Origin: Spirochaetales bacterium
GTDB taxonomy: Bacteria > Spirochaetota > Spirochaetia > SZUA-6 > DRHE01
Direction of reading: 5' to 3'
Length of the DNA stretch: 48,133 nucleotides
Assembly: GCA_030615505.1 (NCBI GenBank)
Contig: JAUWZD010000026.1
Coordinates: 1 to 48,133, forward strand
In this document: positions 18,401 to 26,304 of the stretch, in pieces
Layout of the letters: each line of letters opens with the position of its first letter
Numbering within the stretch: position 1 is the first letter of the stretch
Made by a program: the position numbers and the translations under genes
The notes under the pieces: model-generated
The model's database searches: none
Told to the model about the DNA's origin: nothing
The model's input: only the letters and a program-made list of their open reading frames with translations

Positions 18401-20002
18401 ATTCAGGATGCTATTCGTGCTTTGAATATCCGTATTTCGGATGAACTGCAGGGAATCGGTACAGAGACGGGCAGTTTCCCTGAATTTGATCCCCAGGAGC
18501 TTCTTCCCTTCTACACCTTTTACAGGCCGATTGTTTACAGGTCGCCGAGAGATGACCTGTATTTCCGGGGCATAGTAAGGATGGAAGTATCTACCGCGAA
18601 AATCATCGGCGAGATCACAAGTTCCCGATGGACACTCATCAAATGGACAGGGATTATTGCTCTTATTGCCACAGGTCTCGGTCTGCTTGGGGCCATCATC
18701 ATGGCCTCCATAACCCTGACACCAATAAAAAAGCTGGCAGCCGGTGTGGCCGTTATACGGGATACAGAAGACAAGGAGAAGCTGAAAGACCACACGATTG
18801 ATGTGCGCAGCAAAGATGAGATCGGTGTGCTGGCCACTACGGTAAACCAGATGACACAAGGGTTGGTAGAGGCGGCGAAAGCTAATAAGGATTTGATTAT
18901 GGGTAAAGAGGTCCAGAAGATGTTCATACCCCTGGAGAAGGACTCATCCGGCAAAAAGGGAAGCACCGGAGGGGAGCAGAATGAGAACATCGAGATCTAC
19001 GGCTACTACGAGGGGGCCAAAGGAGTATCCGGAGATTATTTCGATTATATAAAGTTAGCCGACAAATATTACGCTACAATAAAGTGCGATGTAGCGGGCA
19101 AGGGAGTTCCGGCGGCGCTCATAATGGTAGAAGTCTCTACGATTTTTTCCACTTTCTTCAGAAATTGGACATTAAAGAGTCCGGGTTTAAAAATTGACGG
19201 CCTGGTGTATCAGATCAATGATATGCTGGAGGAGAGGGGCTTTAAGGGGCGATTTGCCGCGCTGACTCTCTGTATTATCAATTCGGAAACGGGTAAAAGC
19301 TACTTCTGTAATGCGGGAGATACACACCTGCACACGTATAAGAACGACCAGTCAAAGATGGTTGAGCTTAAGCTTCCTGAAGCACCGGCTGCCGGAGTTT
19401 TCCCCTCCATGCTTGTAGAGACTCAAGAAGGGTTCAAGCAGGTGGGCCTCCAACTGAATGCAGGCGACACCCTTTTTCTGTTCACAGACGGAGTTGAAGA
19501 GGCCAGGCGTACCTTCAGAAATGAAGAGTTTAAGGTTATATCCTGTGATGAGCCCGGGCTGAAAGAGAATGAGGAGCATGGGGGAACTCATAAGAAGGGC
19601 GACGATTATGAGGAGCTCGGCATTCCGCGGATATATGAAATTATAAACGCAGTATTGAATAAAACTGAATACAAGCTGGTTAAATATCATAACCCCATAC
19701 ATGAGGAAGATCTGACCTTTGATTTCACCCGCTGTAGAGGCAGTGTCCAGGATGCGGTTTTAGCCATGGCGGCAGTGGAAAAGGTTTTTCGCATCTGCCC
19801 GGATCCCAATGCCTCTGAAGAAGATCAAGTCGTGATGGACAAATCGATCGATCGGTTTCTGTCTGAATATTTTGAGCAGTACGGATCCTATTTCAGACAT
19901 AGGCTGGAGGGTAAAGAAGAGGACAGTGCCGTTACTTTTATTAATATAAAGGAAGATGAGCAGTACGATGATCTAACCATTCTTGCCATACGTAAAAAAT
20001 AG
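15416..20002 (+). CDS. Membrane phosphatase: Asp-box propeller, TM, HAMP, SpoIIE/PP2C
   Basis: The protein has 1528 residues. It starts with a signal-like hydrophobic segment. Residues about 30-440 are an exo-sialidase-like beta-propeller with Asp boxes (SSDNGQSF near 136, SSDGGNTW near 248). Ig-like domains follow to about 740. TM segments lie near 748-770, 820-842 and 1075-1100; a roughly 230-residue segment between the last two is probably periplasmic. A HAMP domain (LTPIKKLAAGVAVI) leads to a PP2C/SpoIIE phosphatase: GVSGDYFD near 1202, DVAGKGVPAAL near 1225, LFTDGVEEA near 1355, YDDLTIL near 1517. These Asp residues bind the metal ions. It should sense an envelope signal and dephosphorylate a cytoplasmic partner, such as an anti-sigma antagonist; none is encoded nearby. 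A similar sialidase-like plus phosphatase protein is known in T. pallidum. Confidence 0.92.
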   Translation: MIARVYSFFRVLIYPLLFLIVLTISYTQRSQSLYWEEPVIILESGARFPNAVSGGELTAVVWQEYIPSGREKGDVYLSIQTSMNVKDAKAWQVNRRFAGPYPAQQREAPIFSLAMNKQGRIFLAIAQAENSTQVLSSSDNGQSFQSLNILKAVYSGESLTTLAPNILLTDSGNLLLFLTQQSGNFLAIHYAVSRDGVNWSNFKPLVKDEDLLINFLPHHTSLYGREYVVFQGLPSGPRQNYQLYMKISSDGGNTWGQAISISFNELIDGKLQELSQFINQRPFIAALNGKIGLTWERQFGGRPPRIYYGELDTSGKLIGVPEPITEGSSAHFPQIIRIKNQTYLFWFDNRRGDDHIFVAEKTELGWYNIKDLSNLEGISRFARPVRLDDNLYLFWENQVAGTSKLIFLQPDQTVIMPSLQAVGFDPKRESKQDSVLIRWTVPYDPSGIDVLSYVWSQNPQASPEMGITVLPDRTSVKLQADKDGTWYFRLAALDYALNWSEPATISFTRDTTPPGSVEIIWPDTDPDGFLISNTFEISWHPPADGEAAGYSYSLKFLGSKKKGPETAEIHPVPRRIMATDPFESFNNQDNGYWALSVAAIDRAGNVGKADIIFLELNKYIPVTYITYVDAKRDPTGSVNLRILGRGFSKGGLVSQVILDRDGMQPFDYSFGLKDGFFRVNSDRVIADLNLVDFEQGLYRVGLNHPLRGLYFTTPLLKLEPQGTIKFGNFSISYKEPWKKVNRASLFFSVNDLVIWLIVFFLFFLVLISIKKMASLVREGQVLRGEILAVIQGKAPVFIKEKRMKELKRQGLGLRLKFTMLTTVLVILIVLIVSIPLSVFMIDTQRNIQAEGLFQRGEVILGSLASGAATNLPRGDAGRIDLGLLPRQISAMEEAEFATIAGLRADDPDNFDYVWATNDPEISNKIGGQNYRQGEVRIEDEISPMAISLEKQINSQAREALATLAPEIDKLSVEARQLARQLAVTPNQDLSQRLIEIQDAIRALNIRISDELQGIGTETGSFPEFDPQELLPFYTFYRPIVYRSPRDDLYFRGIVRMEVSTAKIIGEITSSRWTLIKWTGIIALIATGLGLLGAIIMASITLTPIKKLAAGVAVIRDTEDKEKLKDHTIDVRSKDEIGVLATTVNQMTQGLVEAAKANKDLIMGKEVQKMFIPLEKDSSGKKGSTGGEQNENIEIYGYYEGAKGVSGDYFDYIKLADKYYATIKCDVAGKGVPAALIMVEVSTIFSTFFRNWTLKSPGLKIDGLVYQINDMLEERGFKGRFAALTLCIINSETGKSYFCNAGDTHLHTYKNDQSKMVELKLPEAPAAGVFPSMLVETQEGFKQVGLQLNAGDTLFLFTDGVEEARRTFRNEEFKVISCDEPGLKENEEHGGTHKKGDDYEELGIPRIYEIINAVLNKTEYKLVKYHNPIHEEDLTFDFTRCRGSVQDAVLAMAAVEKVFRICPDPNASEEDQVVMDKSIDRFLSEYFEQYGSYFRHRLEGKEEDSAVTFINIKEDEQYDDLTILAIRKK

Positions 20003-20076
20003 GTGAGTAGAAAAAAGAATACTGGAAATAAAGAATTGAGCGGCCGATATTAGTACAGGACGGTTTCATCTTTAGA

Positions 20077-21144
20077 ATGAAATTATTAATATTTACGATA
20101 ATATTTACTATAGCAGGTAATCTGGGTTTTGGAGAGACCTACTCCGTTCTACTCAATAACCCTGAAGAATCAAGCTTTTATTATGTCTTAAACCCACCGG
20201 AACTTAACGGTTTTGACCCTGCCGGATCCGTGTTCCTGGGCATTCTCTACGATTACTTTGCAGACGATACGGCAGAAACTGAGTTTAAAGAAATTCCTCC
20301 GGGCACCTCTGTGCGAGTGGAGGGGCTCTCTAGAGGAACTCATCTGCTTCTTGGATTTTTTGCCGTACCGGGAAAGGCTGAATTACCTGTACGGGTTGTA
20401 AGAATTCTGACGGGAGGGGGAATTGATGAGCGTTTCTACACTATTTATAAGGAACCCAGTCTAATAAACGTCAGGATCAGCAGGGGCAGGCTGAAGAATT
20501 TCTTCCTGAGCTCCCGGGCTCCACGTATGGAAGGAGTAAAAGATATTATCACGGGGTTTGGGATCAGCATCGATAATCGTTATGAAGATTGGGAACAGAT
20601 ACCCTATCTGGCTGAATTTTCTGAAAGCTTTTCCCCTATTTCATTTACCCGTGAGCAGTACGGGAGCAGCTTTGAAACCTTTCCTATCGGCCAGGCCCGG
20701 CACTGGCGTGAGGGTGGAACACAGCTAAATGAGATTAAGGCTGTGGATTATAAGGATAAGCTGTATCTATACTGTTCAACCCGTTCTGCTATTTCGGATA
20801 ACCTTTCCATCTTTCTCTACTTTCACGGCGACCGAACGGCGAGTAAGGAGAACCGGGTAACCCTGGAGCTGCTCCCAGCGAGAGCGGATAAACCGGGCCT
20901 GGCGGTCCTCTGGGTAAAAGGTAAAGAGCCGGCCCTGGTAGGCAGGCTCGCCTCAGGCAGTTTCTTCTTAGAGGCTGAGATCTTTATAGAAAAGGTCTAT
21001 CAAGCTCTTGAAGACAGATCCTTCTCCGATCTCACCACATTTGATCTTACTGCAAGTTACTACGATAACATTGAAATTGTTTATGAAGAGTTCTTCTTTG
21101 CTACCCTGTCAGTCAAGGATATACCCGCTCCTGAAGATCTTTAA
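20077..21144 (+). CDS. Secreted protein of unknown function
   Basis: The protein has 355 residues. A signal peptide of about 21 residues (ends IAGNLGFGE) is followed by a beta-rich body. The first half has short strands with Pro/Gly turns; the second half (about residues 165-340) reads YEDWEQIPYLAEFSE and KAVDYKDKLYLYCSTR, a pattern I associate with CBM9-like or DOMON-like sandwiches, without being sure. No catalytic motif is visible. It lies 74 bases after the phosphatase gene on the same strand, without a visible ribosome site or terminator between, so it may be read from the same transcript and work in the same envelope system. Confidence 0.75.
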   Translation: MKLLIFTIIFTIAGNLGFGETYSVLLNNPEESSFYYVLNPPELNGFDPAGSVFLGILYDYFADDTAETEFKEIPPGTSVRVEGLSRGTHLLLGFFAVPGKAELPVRVVRILTGGGIDERFYTIYKEPSLINVRISRGRLKNFFLSSRAPRMEGVKDIITGFGISIDNRYEDWEQIPYLAEFSESFSPISFTREQYGSSFETFPIGQARHWREGGTQLNEIKAVDYKDKLYLYCSTRSAISDNLSIFLYFHGDRTASKENRVTLELLPARADKPGLAVLWVKGKEPALVGRLASGSFFLEAEIFIEKVYQALEDRSFSDLTTFDLTASYYDNIEIVYEEFFFATLSVKDIPAPEDL

Positions 21145-21231
21145 AGCGGGATAGATCCACCCTCCTGGACCTGTCTTCACCTTGCATTAATCAAGATTTC
21201 CTGGTATAGAGTATAAATCATTTCTAAAATC

Positions 21232-21519
21232 ATGAAAGCCCGTTTTTTCTGTGAACACTGCGGAAAGGAAGTTCCCCTGCATACCTTGACCTGCCCTCAC
21301 TGCGGACAGCCATTTCAAGCCGTTCAATGTCCACGCTGTAAATTCAAGGGAGAACCGGATCTCTTCACCTCAGGATGTCCTGCCTGCGGATACCTGATGC
21401 AAGAACCTTTAAAGGATCAAGAAGAAACCCCTCCGGCTCCGGCATGGCTTTTCAAAATTCTGGGGCTTATACTCATCATAACCATTATCTTCCTTCTCTA
21501 CCTCTTCTTTAAGCTCTAA
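21232..21519 (+). CDS. Zinc-ribbon protein with C-terminal membrane anchor
   Basis: The protein has 95 residues. Four CxxC knuckles are visible (CEHC, CPHC, CPRC, CPAC), enough for two zinc ribbons, followed by an acidic-Pro linker (DQEETPPAPA) and one TM helix at residues about 73-93. The zinc part should face the cytoplasm. Double zinc ribbons of this kind bind nucleic acid or proteins; the role here is unknown. It starts 87 bases after the secreted protein and its end converges on the PEGA gene, 17 bases away. Confidence 0.78.
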   Translation: MKARFFCEHCGKEVPLHTLTCPHCGQPFQAVQCPRCKFKGEPDLFTSGCPACGYLMQEPLKDQEETPPAPAWLFKILGLILIITIIFLLYLFFKL

Positions 21520-21536
21520 CGGTAAATACACACCCA

Positions 21537-23198
21537 TCACTGCAGCAGCCCGAGGCCTCCACCTGAAAGAATATAAAAGTCGGAAGCAGAGCTGAACTCA
21601 ATAGCCAGGCCCAGGGAAAGGAAGAGTTGAGTGTTTGGGATCATCCAGTTTGCCTCTAACCCTGCCTGTAGGGGTGTATCCAGGCCAAAACCGCGGTTAA
21701 AGGGCTTACTCCTGAAGCTTGTTGAAACTCCTAAAGTCAGGGTGCCCATATCCAGAATCAGCCCGGTCCGGACGTAGGACCAGAGAAAAAAACCGGTCTC
21801 AGGATCGGCCTCCGGATCATAAGTAATATCTGTGTAGGAGATGACAATTTCCGGAGATAGTAGAATCCCCACAGGACCTAATCTCAATCCGCTGGGAAGG
21901 CCCGCGCTGAAGCCTGTAAAATTGGCCATTGTATCCGTATGCACATTCTGATAGGTAAGCTTGACCAAAGCGGCGGAGCCAAAACCGAAGTTCCCCCGGG
22001 CTCTGATTAAGCAAGCTTTCAGGGAAGTACTTGCAAAGAATGGGATGAATACGACTTTATCCTCTTTATACTCAAACAGGCCGACAATTACTCCGGCCAG
22101 GGTATCAAGCTCAAGATTGCTGCCAAGCCCGGTTCTAAGGCCAATATTCCAGGGAACTCTGAAGCTGTATTTGTCATCTAACCATTCTGCATGAGCTAAA
22201 AAAAGTGAGGAGAGCTGAACAGCATGTGGAGGCAAAACCTCGGGTGATGCTGCATATAAAAGTCCCGAGCTGCCGCTCCAGAGGCTTCGAAAGGTAATAA
22301 GAATACTGCTGTCTATTCTTACAGAGATCTCATCCCTTAAGGCTCTCCCATCTACATGTGTATCACCAGGAAAAGCCTCAATGAGGATCGTGTACAGTCC
22401 GTCCGGCAGGGACAGCCCGGAACGGGTTCTGCCGCTCCATACAAAACCCTGATCCCACGTCTGAAAGGGGGAGAAGGTATAACTGGACACCTCCTCATTC
22501 TGTTCGTTCATAATGCTTGCCCTGCCCGTGCCTTGACTTGTAACCTGAAAAGATACATTTATCCTGCCAAGAAGCCCGGCATTTAGCGGGTTGAAGGCTC
22601 TCCTGCTCACATGTAGTCCGGACAGGGAAAACTCGGCTTCTTTTAGCGCCACCGTGGCAGAGGTAAGCTCGTTCTCGTTAATATGCACAGTTGCATAATG
22701 ATCCTTATAGCCGAAGGCTCTTACATACAGGGAATAGGACCCCACAGGGATCTCGGCTGTAGAGCCGCTGCTCAGGCTTTCTGAACCGATTTCAATCTGA
22801 GCATCTTTTGGATGTGTCTCAATAATAAAGAAGCCCGTTATAGGCTTTAAGTCCGCCTCAATGAGTAAATAATCCTCATAAAAGTCTATCCAGTCTGTAT
22901 AGTTATAATAGCCCTGTTTCTTTAAAATGAGCCTGTATTTCCCTGGTCCCAGGTCAGAGAGAAAGATGGGTGTAATACCCATATAGCGACCGTCCAGGTA
23001 CACGTCCGCATCATCAGGGTCGGACTGAATTTCTAAACCCGTCTTCTGAGGTTCAGGCTCCTCCGATTCATAATCATCGCTTTCCAATCCCGCCTCTTTT
23101 TTTTCTACTTCAACCGTATCCCTGTAGAGGCTGCCTTTGGATGTGGAACAGGAAATAAAAATCAGTATAATAAGAATGATATTTATAATATTTTTCAT
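21537..23198 (-). CDS. PEGA-domain lipoprotein with barrel-like C-terminal half
   Basis: The protein has 553 residues from the ATG at 23198; an upstream in-frame ATG at 23234 would put 12 odd residues before a perfect lipoprotein signal, so the later start is chosen. The lipobox is IFISC, with Cys at residue 17. An acidic linker is followed by two PEGA domains (IQSDPDDADVYLDGRYMG and IETHPKDAQIEIG), then a FlgD-like Ig domain (LPDGLYTILIEAF). The last 230 residues are amphipathic strands with Gly/aromatic ends, like an outer-membrane barrel or porin-like domain. PEGA domains bind surface polymers or peptidoglycan-linked partners. This combination suggests an envelope anchor; function is inferred. 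Confidence 0.82.
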   Translation of the reverse strand: MKNIINIILIILIFISCSTSKGSLYRDTVEVEKKEAGLESDDYESEEPEPQKTGLEIQSDPDDADVYLDGRYMGITPIFLSDLGPGKYRLILKKQGYYNYTDWIDFYEDYLLIEADLKPITGFFIIETHPKDAQIEIGSESLSSGSTAEIPVGSYSLYVRAFGYKDHYATVHINENELTSATVALKEAEFSLSGLHVSRRAFNPLNAGLLGRINVSFQVTSQGTGRASIMNEQNEEVSSYTFSPFQTWDQGFVWSGRTRSGLSLPDGLYTILIEAFPGDTHVDGRALRDEISVRIDSSILITFRSLWSGSSGLLYAASPEVLPPHAVQLSSLFLAHAEWLDDKYSFRVPWNIGLRTGLGSNLELDTLAGVIVGLFEYKEDKVVFIPFFASTSLKACLIRARGNFGFGSAALVKLTYQNVHTDTMANFTGFSAGLPSGLRLGPVGILLSPEIVISYTDITYDPEADPETGFFLWSYVRTGLILDMGTLTLGVSTSFRSKPFNRGFGLDTPLQAGLEANWMIPNTQLFLSLGLAIEFSSASDFYILSGGGLGLLQ

Positions 23199-23279
23199 AG
23201 TATAAGTGTAAACAATGATAGAAAAAGAAATCAATCAAATGTTTATTATCCATTATAATAATAACCGATATAAAAATAG

Positions 23280-24491
23280 ATGAGCCGGCAGAAGAGAGAA
23301 GAGAAACCGAGAATCAGAAGATATTCTCCTTTTAAAAAAATAAAGAATTTCTATCTAGAGCTGCAGAGAGAGAATCTTCCTAAGTTATTTCTATTTATCC
23401 TGATTTTGGTTCTTTCGGGCGGCGCCTTAGTATTTGTAGCTGAACTTGATAAGAATAAAGAGATGTTTTCCCGCTTTTTTGATTCTGTCTGGTGGGCCTT
23501 TGTGACTATTACCACTGTCGGGTATGGGGACAGGTATCCTATTACACCTTTGGGAAGAGGCCTGGCAATCATTGTCATGCTCATGGGTATGTTAACAATC
23601 TCAATTCTTTCCGGTACCATAGCGAGTATGTTCGTTAACCGGAAAATCAGGGAGGGTAAAGGTTTGCAGGATATAAATATACGTAATCATACGGTAATGT
23701 GCGGCTGGAATATGAGTGCCGAAAAAATCCTGGATTGTCTGATGCGGCTCCATCCCGGGGGGAAAAAGGCTGTGGTTTTAGTGAATATGATGGATCCTGA
23801 GGAGTTTCAGGCAGTTTCTGTTAAATATCCCGATATGGATTTGAGATTTGTGCGGGGCGATTTTGTTCATGAAACAGTGCTTAAACGGGCCTCATTGAGT
23901 ACTGCAAAATCAGCTATTATCATCTCCGACACCTCAGGGAGTAATACCTTGTCCAATGCGGATGAACGAACAATTCTTGCAACACTGGCTATAAAAGCGT
24001 TAAATCCTGACATTAACACCAGTGCGGAACTGATTAATCCGGAAAATGAGCAGCATTTAAGACGGGCCAATGTTGATGGTATCCTGATTAATAATGAATT
24101 CAACGGTTTTCTGCTGGCCAGCGCCACAGTATCCCCGGGAATACCTCATCTGACCAAAGAGATGTTATCCTTCGAAAGCCAGAGCTTTATCAAGCGTACA
24201 GCAATCCCGTTGAGTTTTATCGGAAAGTCATTCTTAGAGCTTTCCGAGCACTTTTTAAAATCCGGAAGCGGAGTATTAATTGGACTTCTCTCGGAAGAGA
24301 AGAAGATATCGTTAGATGATATCCTATCAGAAGGCTCCTCCGCCATTGATGCCTTTATAAAACAGAAATTCGCTGAGGCAGAGTTGGATGTTTTTGAAGA
24401 AGAAAAAGAAGAGCTTCAGATTAAATTGAATCCCGGCCCTGATTATGTTATTAAAGACACCGATTCGGCTTTTATAATCGGAAGTTCTTAA
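23280..24491 (+). CDS. Potassium channel with RCK/TrkA-N domain
   Basis: The protein has 403 residues. Two TM helices (about 30-52 and 96-118) bracket a pore with the selectivity filter TVGYGD at about 79-84. This is followed by a Rossmann RCK domain starting HTVMCGWNMSAEKIL, which normally reads GxGxxG, here GWNMSA, so the nucleotide site is altered. A second RCK-like lobe ends in IIGSS. It is a 2-TM MthK/Kch-type channel gated by a cytoplasmic ligand. The start ATG has no clear Shine-Dalgarno; TATAAT at 23254-23259 is a possible -10 box. A cyclic-nucleotide-binding protein begins 19 bases downstream, which may gate or sense together with it. Confidence 0.9.
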   Translation: MSRQKREEKPRIRRYSPFKKIKNFYLELQRENLPKLFLFILILVLSGGALVFVAELDKNKEMFSRFFDSVWWAFVTITTVGYGDRYPITPLGRGLAIIVMLMGMLTISILSGTIASMFVNRKIREGKGLQDINIRNHTVMCGWNMSAEKILDCLMRLHPGGKKAVVLVNMMDPEEFQAVSVKYPDMDLRFVRGDFVHETVLKRASLSTAKSAIIISDTSGSNTLSNADERTILATLAIKALNPDINTSAELINPENEQHLRRANVDGILINNEFNGFLLASATVSPGIPHLTKEMLSFESQSFIKRTAIPLSFIGKSFLELSEHFLKSGSGVLIGLLSEEKKISLDDILSEGSSAIDAFIKQKFAEAELDVFEEEKEELQIKLNPGPDYVIKDTDSAFIIGSS

Positions 24492-24510
24492 GTCGGATCA
24501 AGGGGTATTT

Positions 24511-25032
24511 ATGCACAAAGCAAGAAGGAAAACGGATCTGGAGATTTTAAAAAAAATGAATATCCTCTCGGATTTATCTGAGAAGGAGTTGGAGGAAATA
24601 CATAAAATTGCTAAAAGGGTGGAAATACCCGCTGGTACAGTCATTATGCGGGAAGGAGATGTTGGAGATTCCATGTATCTCTTTGCCGGGGGAGAGGTAT
24701 CCGTGACAAAGAATCTTACCCTGAAAATCGGTAAAAAGGGATTCAGCAAGGCTGAGAAGTCAATGGTCAGGCTTAATGCTCAATTTGTATCTTTCTTCGG
24801 CGATATGGCCATGTTCGAAAATGATGTGCGGAGCGCTACCATTACCGCCTCAACAGACTGTCTTCTTTATGAAATTAAGCGCGATGCATTTGAACGAACT
24901 ACTGAAAAAAATCCAGCCCTGGGGTATAGGCTCATACGTAAGATCGCGGCAGTGCTCTGCCATCGTGTAAGGCAGGGGAATCAGGATATTCTGAAGCTCA
25001 CCACCGCGATGAGTATCGCTCTGTCAAAATAA
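24511..25032 (+). CDS. Cyclic-nucleotide-binding domain protein
   Basis: The protein has 173 residues, essentially one CRP/CAP-type ligand-binding domain: GDVGDSMYLFAGGEVSV (beta strands), then the phosphate-binding cassette FFGDMAMFENDVRSATI at about 98-114. The usual FGE-x2-L-x-R-(S/A)-A-T signature is kept except E to D. No DNA-binding helix-turn-helix follows, so it is a stand-alone sensor, not a transcription factor. A ribosome site AAGGGG precedes ATG 24511. It is directly downstream of the K+ channel and two bases before the next gene, so it is part of an operon. Binding of cAMP or cGMP is predicted from the family, not shown. Confidence 0.88.
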   Translation: MHKARRKTDLEILKKMNILSDLSEKELEEIHKIAKRVEIPAGTVIMREGDVGDSMYLFAGGEVSVTKNLTLKIGKKGFSKAEKSMVRLNAQFVSFFGDMAMFENDVRSATITASTDCLLYEIKRDAFERTTEKNPALGYRLIRKIAAVLCHRVRQGNQDILKLTTAMSIALSK

Positions 25033-25033
25033 A

Positions 25034-25594
25034 ATGAAAGCAAGAAGCATAACATCTAAAACCTTATTACTGGAGTTGTTAATCATTCTCTTCATTCCCG
25101 GTATTTCCTTTGCCCAGACGGAATCGGCAGTGACACCCCCGTATGGCTTTAGGAATATACAACTGGGACAGCAACTGGAAGAGGTTAAAGAGATCTTAAA
25201 AAAGGATCCCCTTTTTAATTACAGGGGAGACCCGGATGTAAGTTTTTTGCCCTTGCCCAAACAGACCCTTATAGAGTGCCAGGGCAACTCCTACATCAGC
25301 AGGGCATACTTCCAGTTCCATGAGGATAAACTCTATATTATTATCCTCTCCCTGGATCAGTCAAAGCTGGACTATTATACGATGTTTTCCACCCTATCCG
25401 GTAAATACGGGGATCCCGACAGCTTGAGCCCTTCAGATGCCGTATGGAGATTTGATGAGGTAAGGTTCTCATTAGAGAGGCCGCTGACTGTGAAATATAT
25501 CGATAACAGGGTGTTTGAAGACCTGCGGGACAAGGGCAGGGCAGAGGAGGACCTAAGGGATTTATCAAGGAAGAATTTCCTTAAGCAGTTTTAG
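25034..25594 (+). CDS. Secreted hypothetical protein
   Basis: The protein has 186 residues. A signal peptide ends at about residue 27 (IPGISFAQ|TES). The mature protein has the pattern YGFRNIQLGQQLEEVKEIL, then strands (AYFQFHEDKLYIIILSL) and ALSGKYGDP-like turns (TLSGKYGDPDSLSP). I associate this layout with small periplasmic proteins conserved in spirochaetes; no enzyme motif is seen. It begins two bases after the cyclic-nucleotide-binding gene, so it is translated from the same message. Confidence 0.78.
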   Translation: MKARSITSKTLLLELLIILFIPGISFAQTESAVTPPYGFRNIQLGQQLEEVKEILKKDPLFNYRGDPDVSFLPLPKQTLIECQGNSYISRAYFQFHEDKLYIIILSLDQSKLDYYTMFSTLSGKYGDPDSLSPSDAVWRFDEVRFSLERPLTVKYIDNRVFEDLRDKGRAEEDLRDLSRKNFLKQF

Positions 25595-25609
25595 GCTGAA
25601 GGACTTACA

Positions 25610-26053
25610 GTGACCTATAGAAGATTGAGTACTGCACTGTGCATACTATTCATGCTGTGTGCATTGTGCTTATGCACTCGCACTCAGAAGGCTGAAACTA
25701 TTAAGATTATCCTTGGGGGAGAAATATTTTCGGTTGAAGTGGCCCGCACGCAAGAGCAGAGGCAGAAGGGATTTATGTTCCGATCCTCGCTAGGATCCCG
25801 GGAAGGAATGCTTTTTATCTTTGAAAGCGATCAGCGTCTCTCCTTCTGGATGAAGAATACATCGATCCCACTTTCTATAGCCTTTATCTCCAGTAAGGGA
25901 GAGATCCTTGAGATTGCGGATATGAAACCGATTTCTCTTAAATCAGTAATCTCAAGCCGGTCTGCACGCTATGCCCTGGAGGTTCCCCTGGGAACTTTTA
26001 AAAGCCTGGGAGTTGAGGTAGGCGCTCGTATTACATTTCCGGAAAATTTTTAG
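25610..26053 (+). CDS. DUF192 lipoprotein
   Basis: The protein has 147 residues, GTG start with AAGGA upstream. Lipobox-like ALCLC ends the signal at about residue 22. The DUF192 core is clear: EVARTQEQRQKGFMFRSSL, then MLFIFESDQRLSFWMKNTSI and ARYALEVPLGTFKSLGV. The family is small secreted proteins of unknown biochemical role, widespread in bacteria and archaea. It is the last gene of the channel operon; its stop is six bases from the end of xseB on the other strand. Confidence 0.88.
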   Translation: MTYRRLSTALCILFMLCALCLCTRTQKAETIKIILGGEIFSVEVARTQEQRQKGFMFRSSLGSREGMLFIFESDQRLSFWMKNTSIPLSIAFISSKGEILEIADMKPISLKSVISSRSARYALEVPLGTFKSLGVEVGARITFPENF

Positions 26054-26058
26054 GTAGA

Positions 26059-26304
26059 TTACTGATTTTTTTCATCTTCCAATTCGGGGAATAATTCTAA
26101 GACGGGCTCACTCTCCTTCTTTTCCGGTTCATTAACCAGAATTTCCACCCTTCTTTCAATCTTCGACAACTCCTTTTCAAGCTCTTTGGCCAGCTTAATT
26201 CCTTCCTCGAATTGGGAGACAGCTTCCTCTAAAGGAATATTTCCGCTTTTCAGTTTTTCACTTAATTCTTCCAATCTATTCAGTCTTTCATCAAAGCTTT
26301 TCAT
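26059..26304 (-). CDS. xseB: Exodeoxyribonuclease VII small subunit
   Basis: The protein has 81 residues with the XseB signature FDERLNRLEELSEKLKSG, IPLEEAVSQFEEGIKLAKEL, a coiled-coil that caps the large subunit. Its start overlaps the stop of xseA by four bases (ATGA), the usual xseA-xseB arrangement. An acidic tail of about 20 residues extends beyond the core. With XseA it degrades single-stranded DNA into oligonucleotides. Confidence 0.95.
   Translation of the reverse strand: MKSFDERLNRLEELSEKLKSGNIPLEEAVSQFEEGIKLAKELEKELSKIERRVEILVNEPEKKESEPVLELFPELEDEKNQ

Noticed and set aside
18392..18990. Two minus-strand frames of about 150 residues inside the phosphatase gene
   Set aside because: Shadows of the HAMP/TM-coding region; no start signals or motifs.
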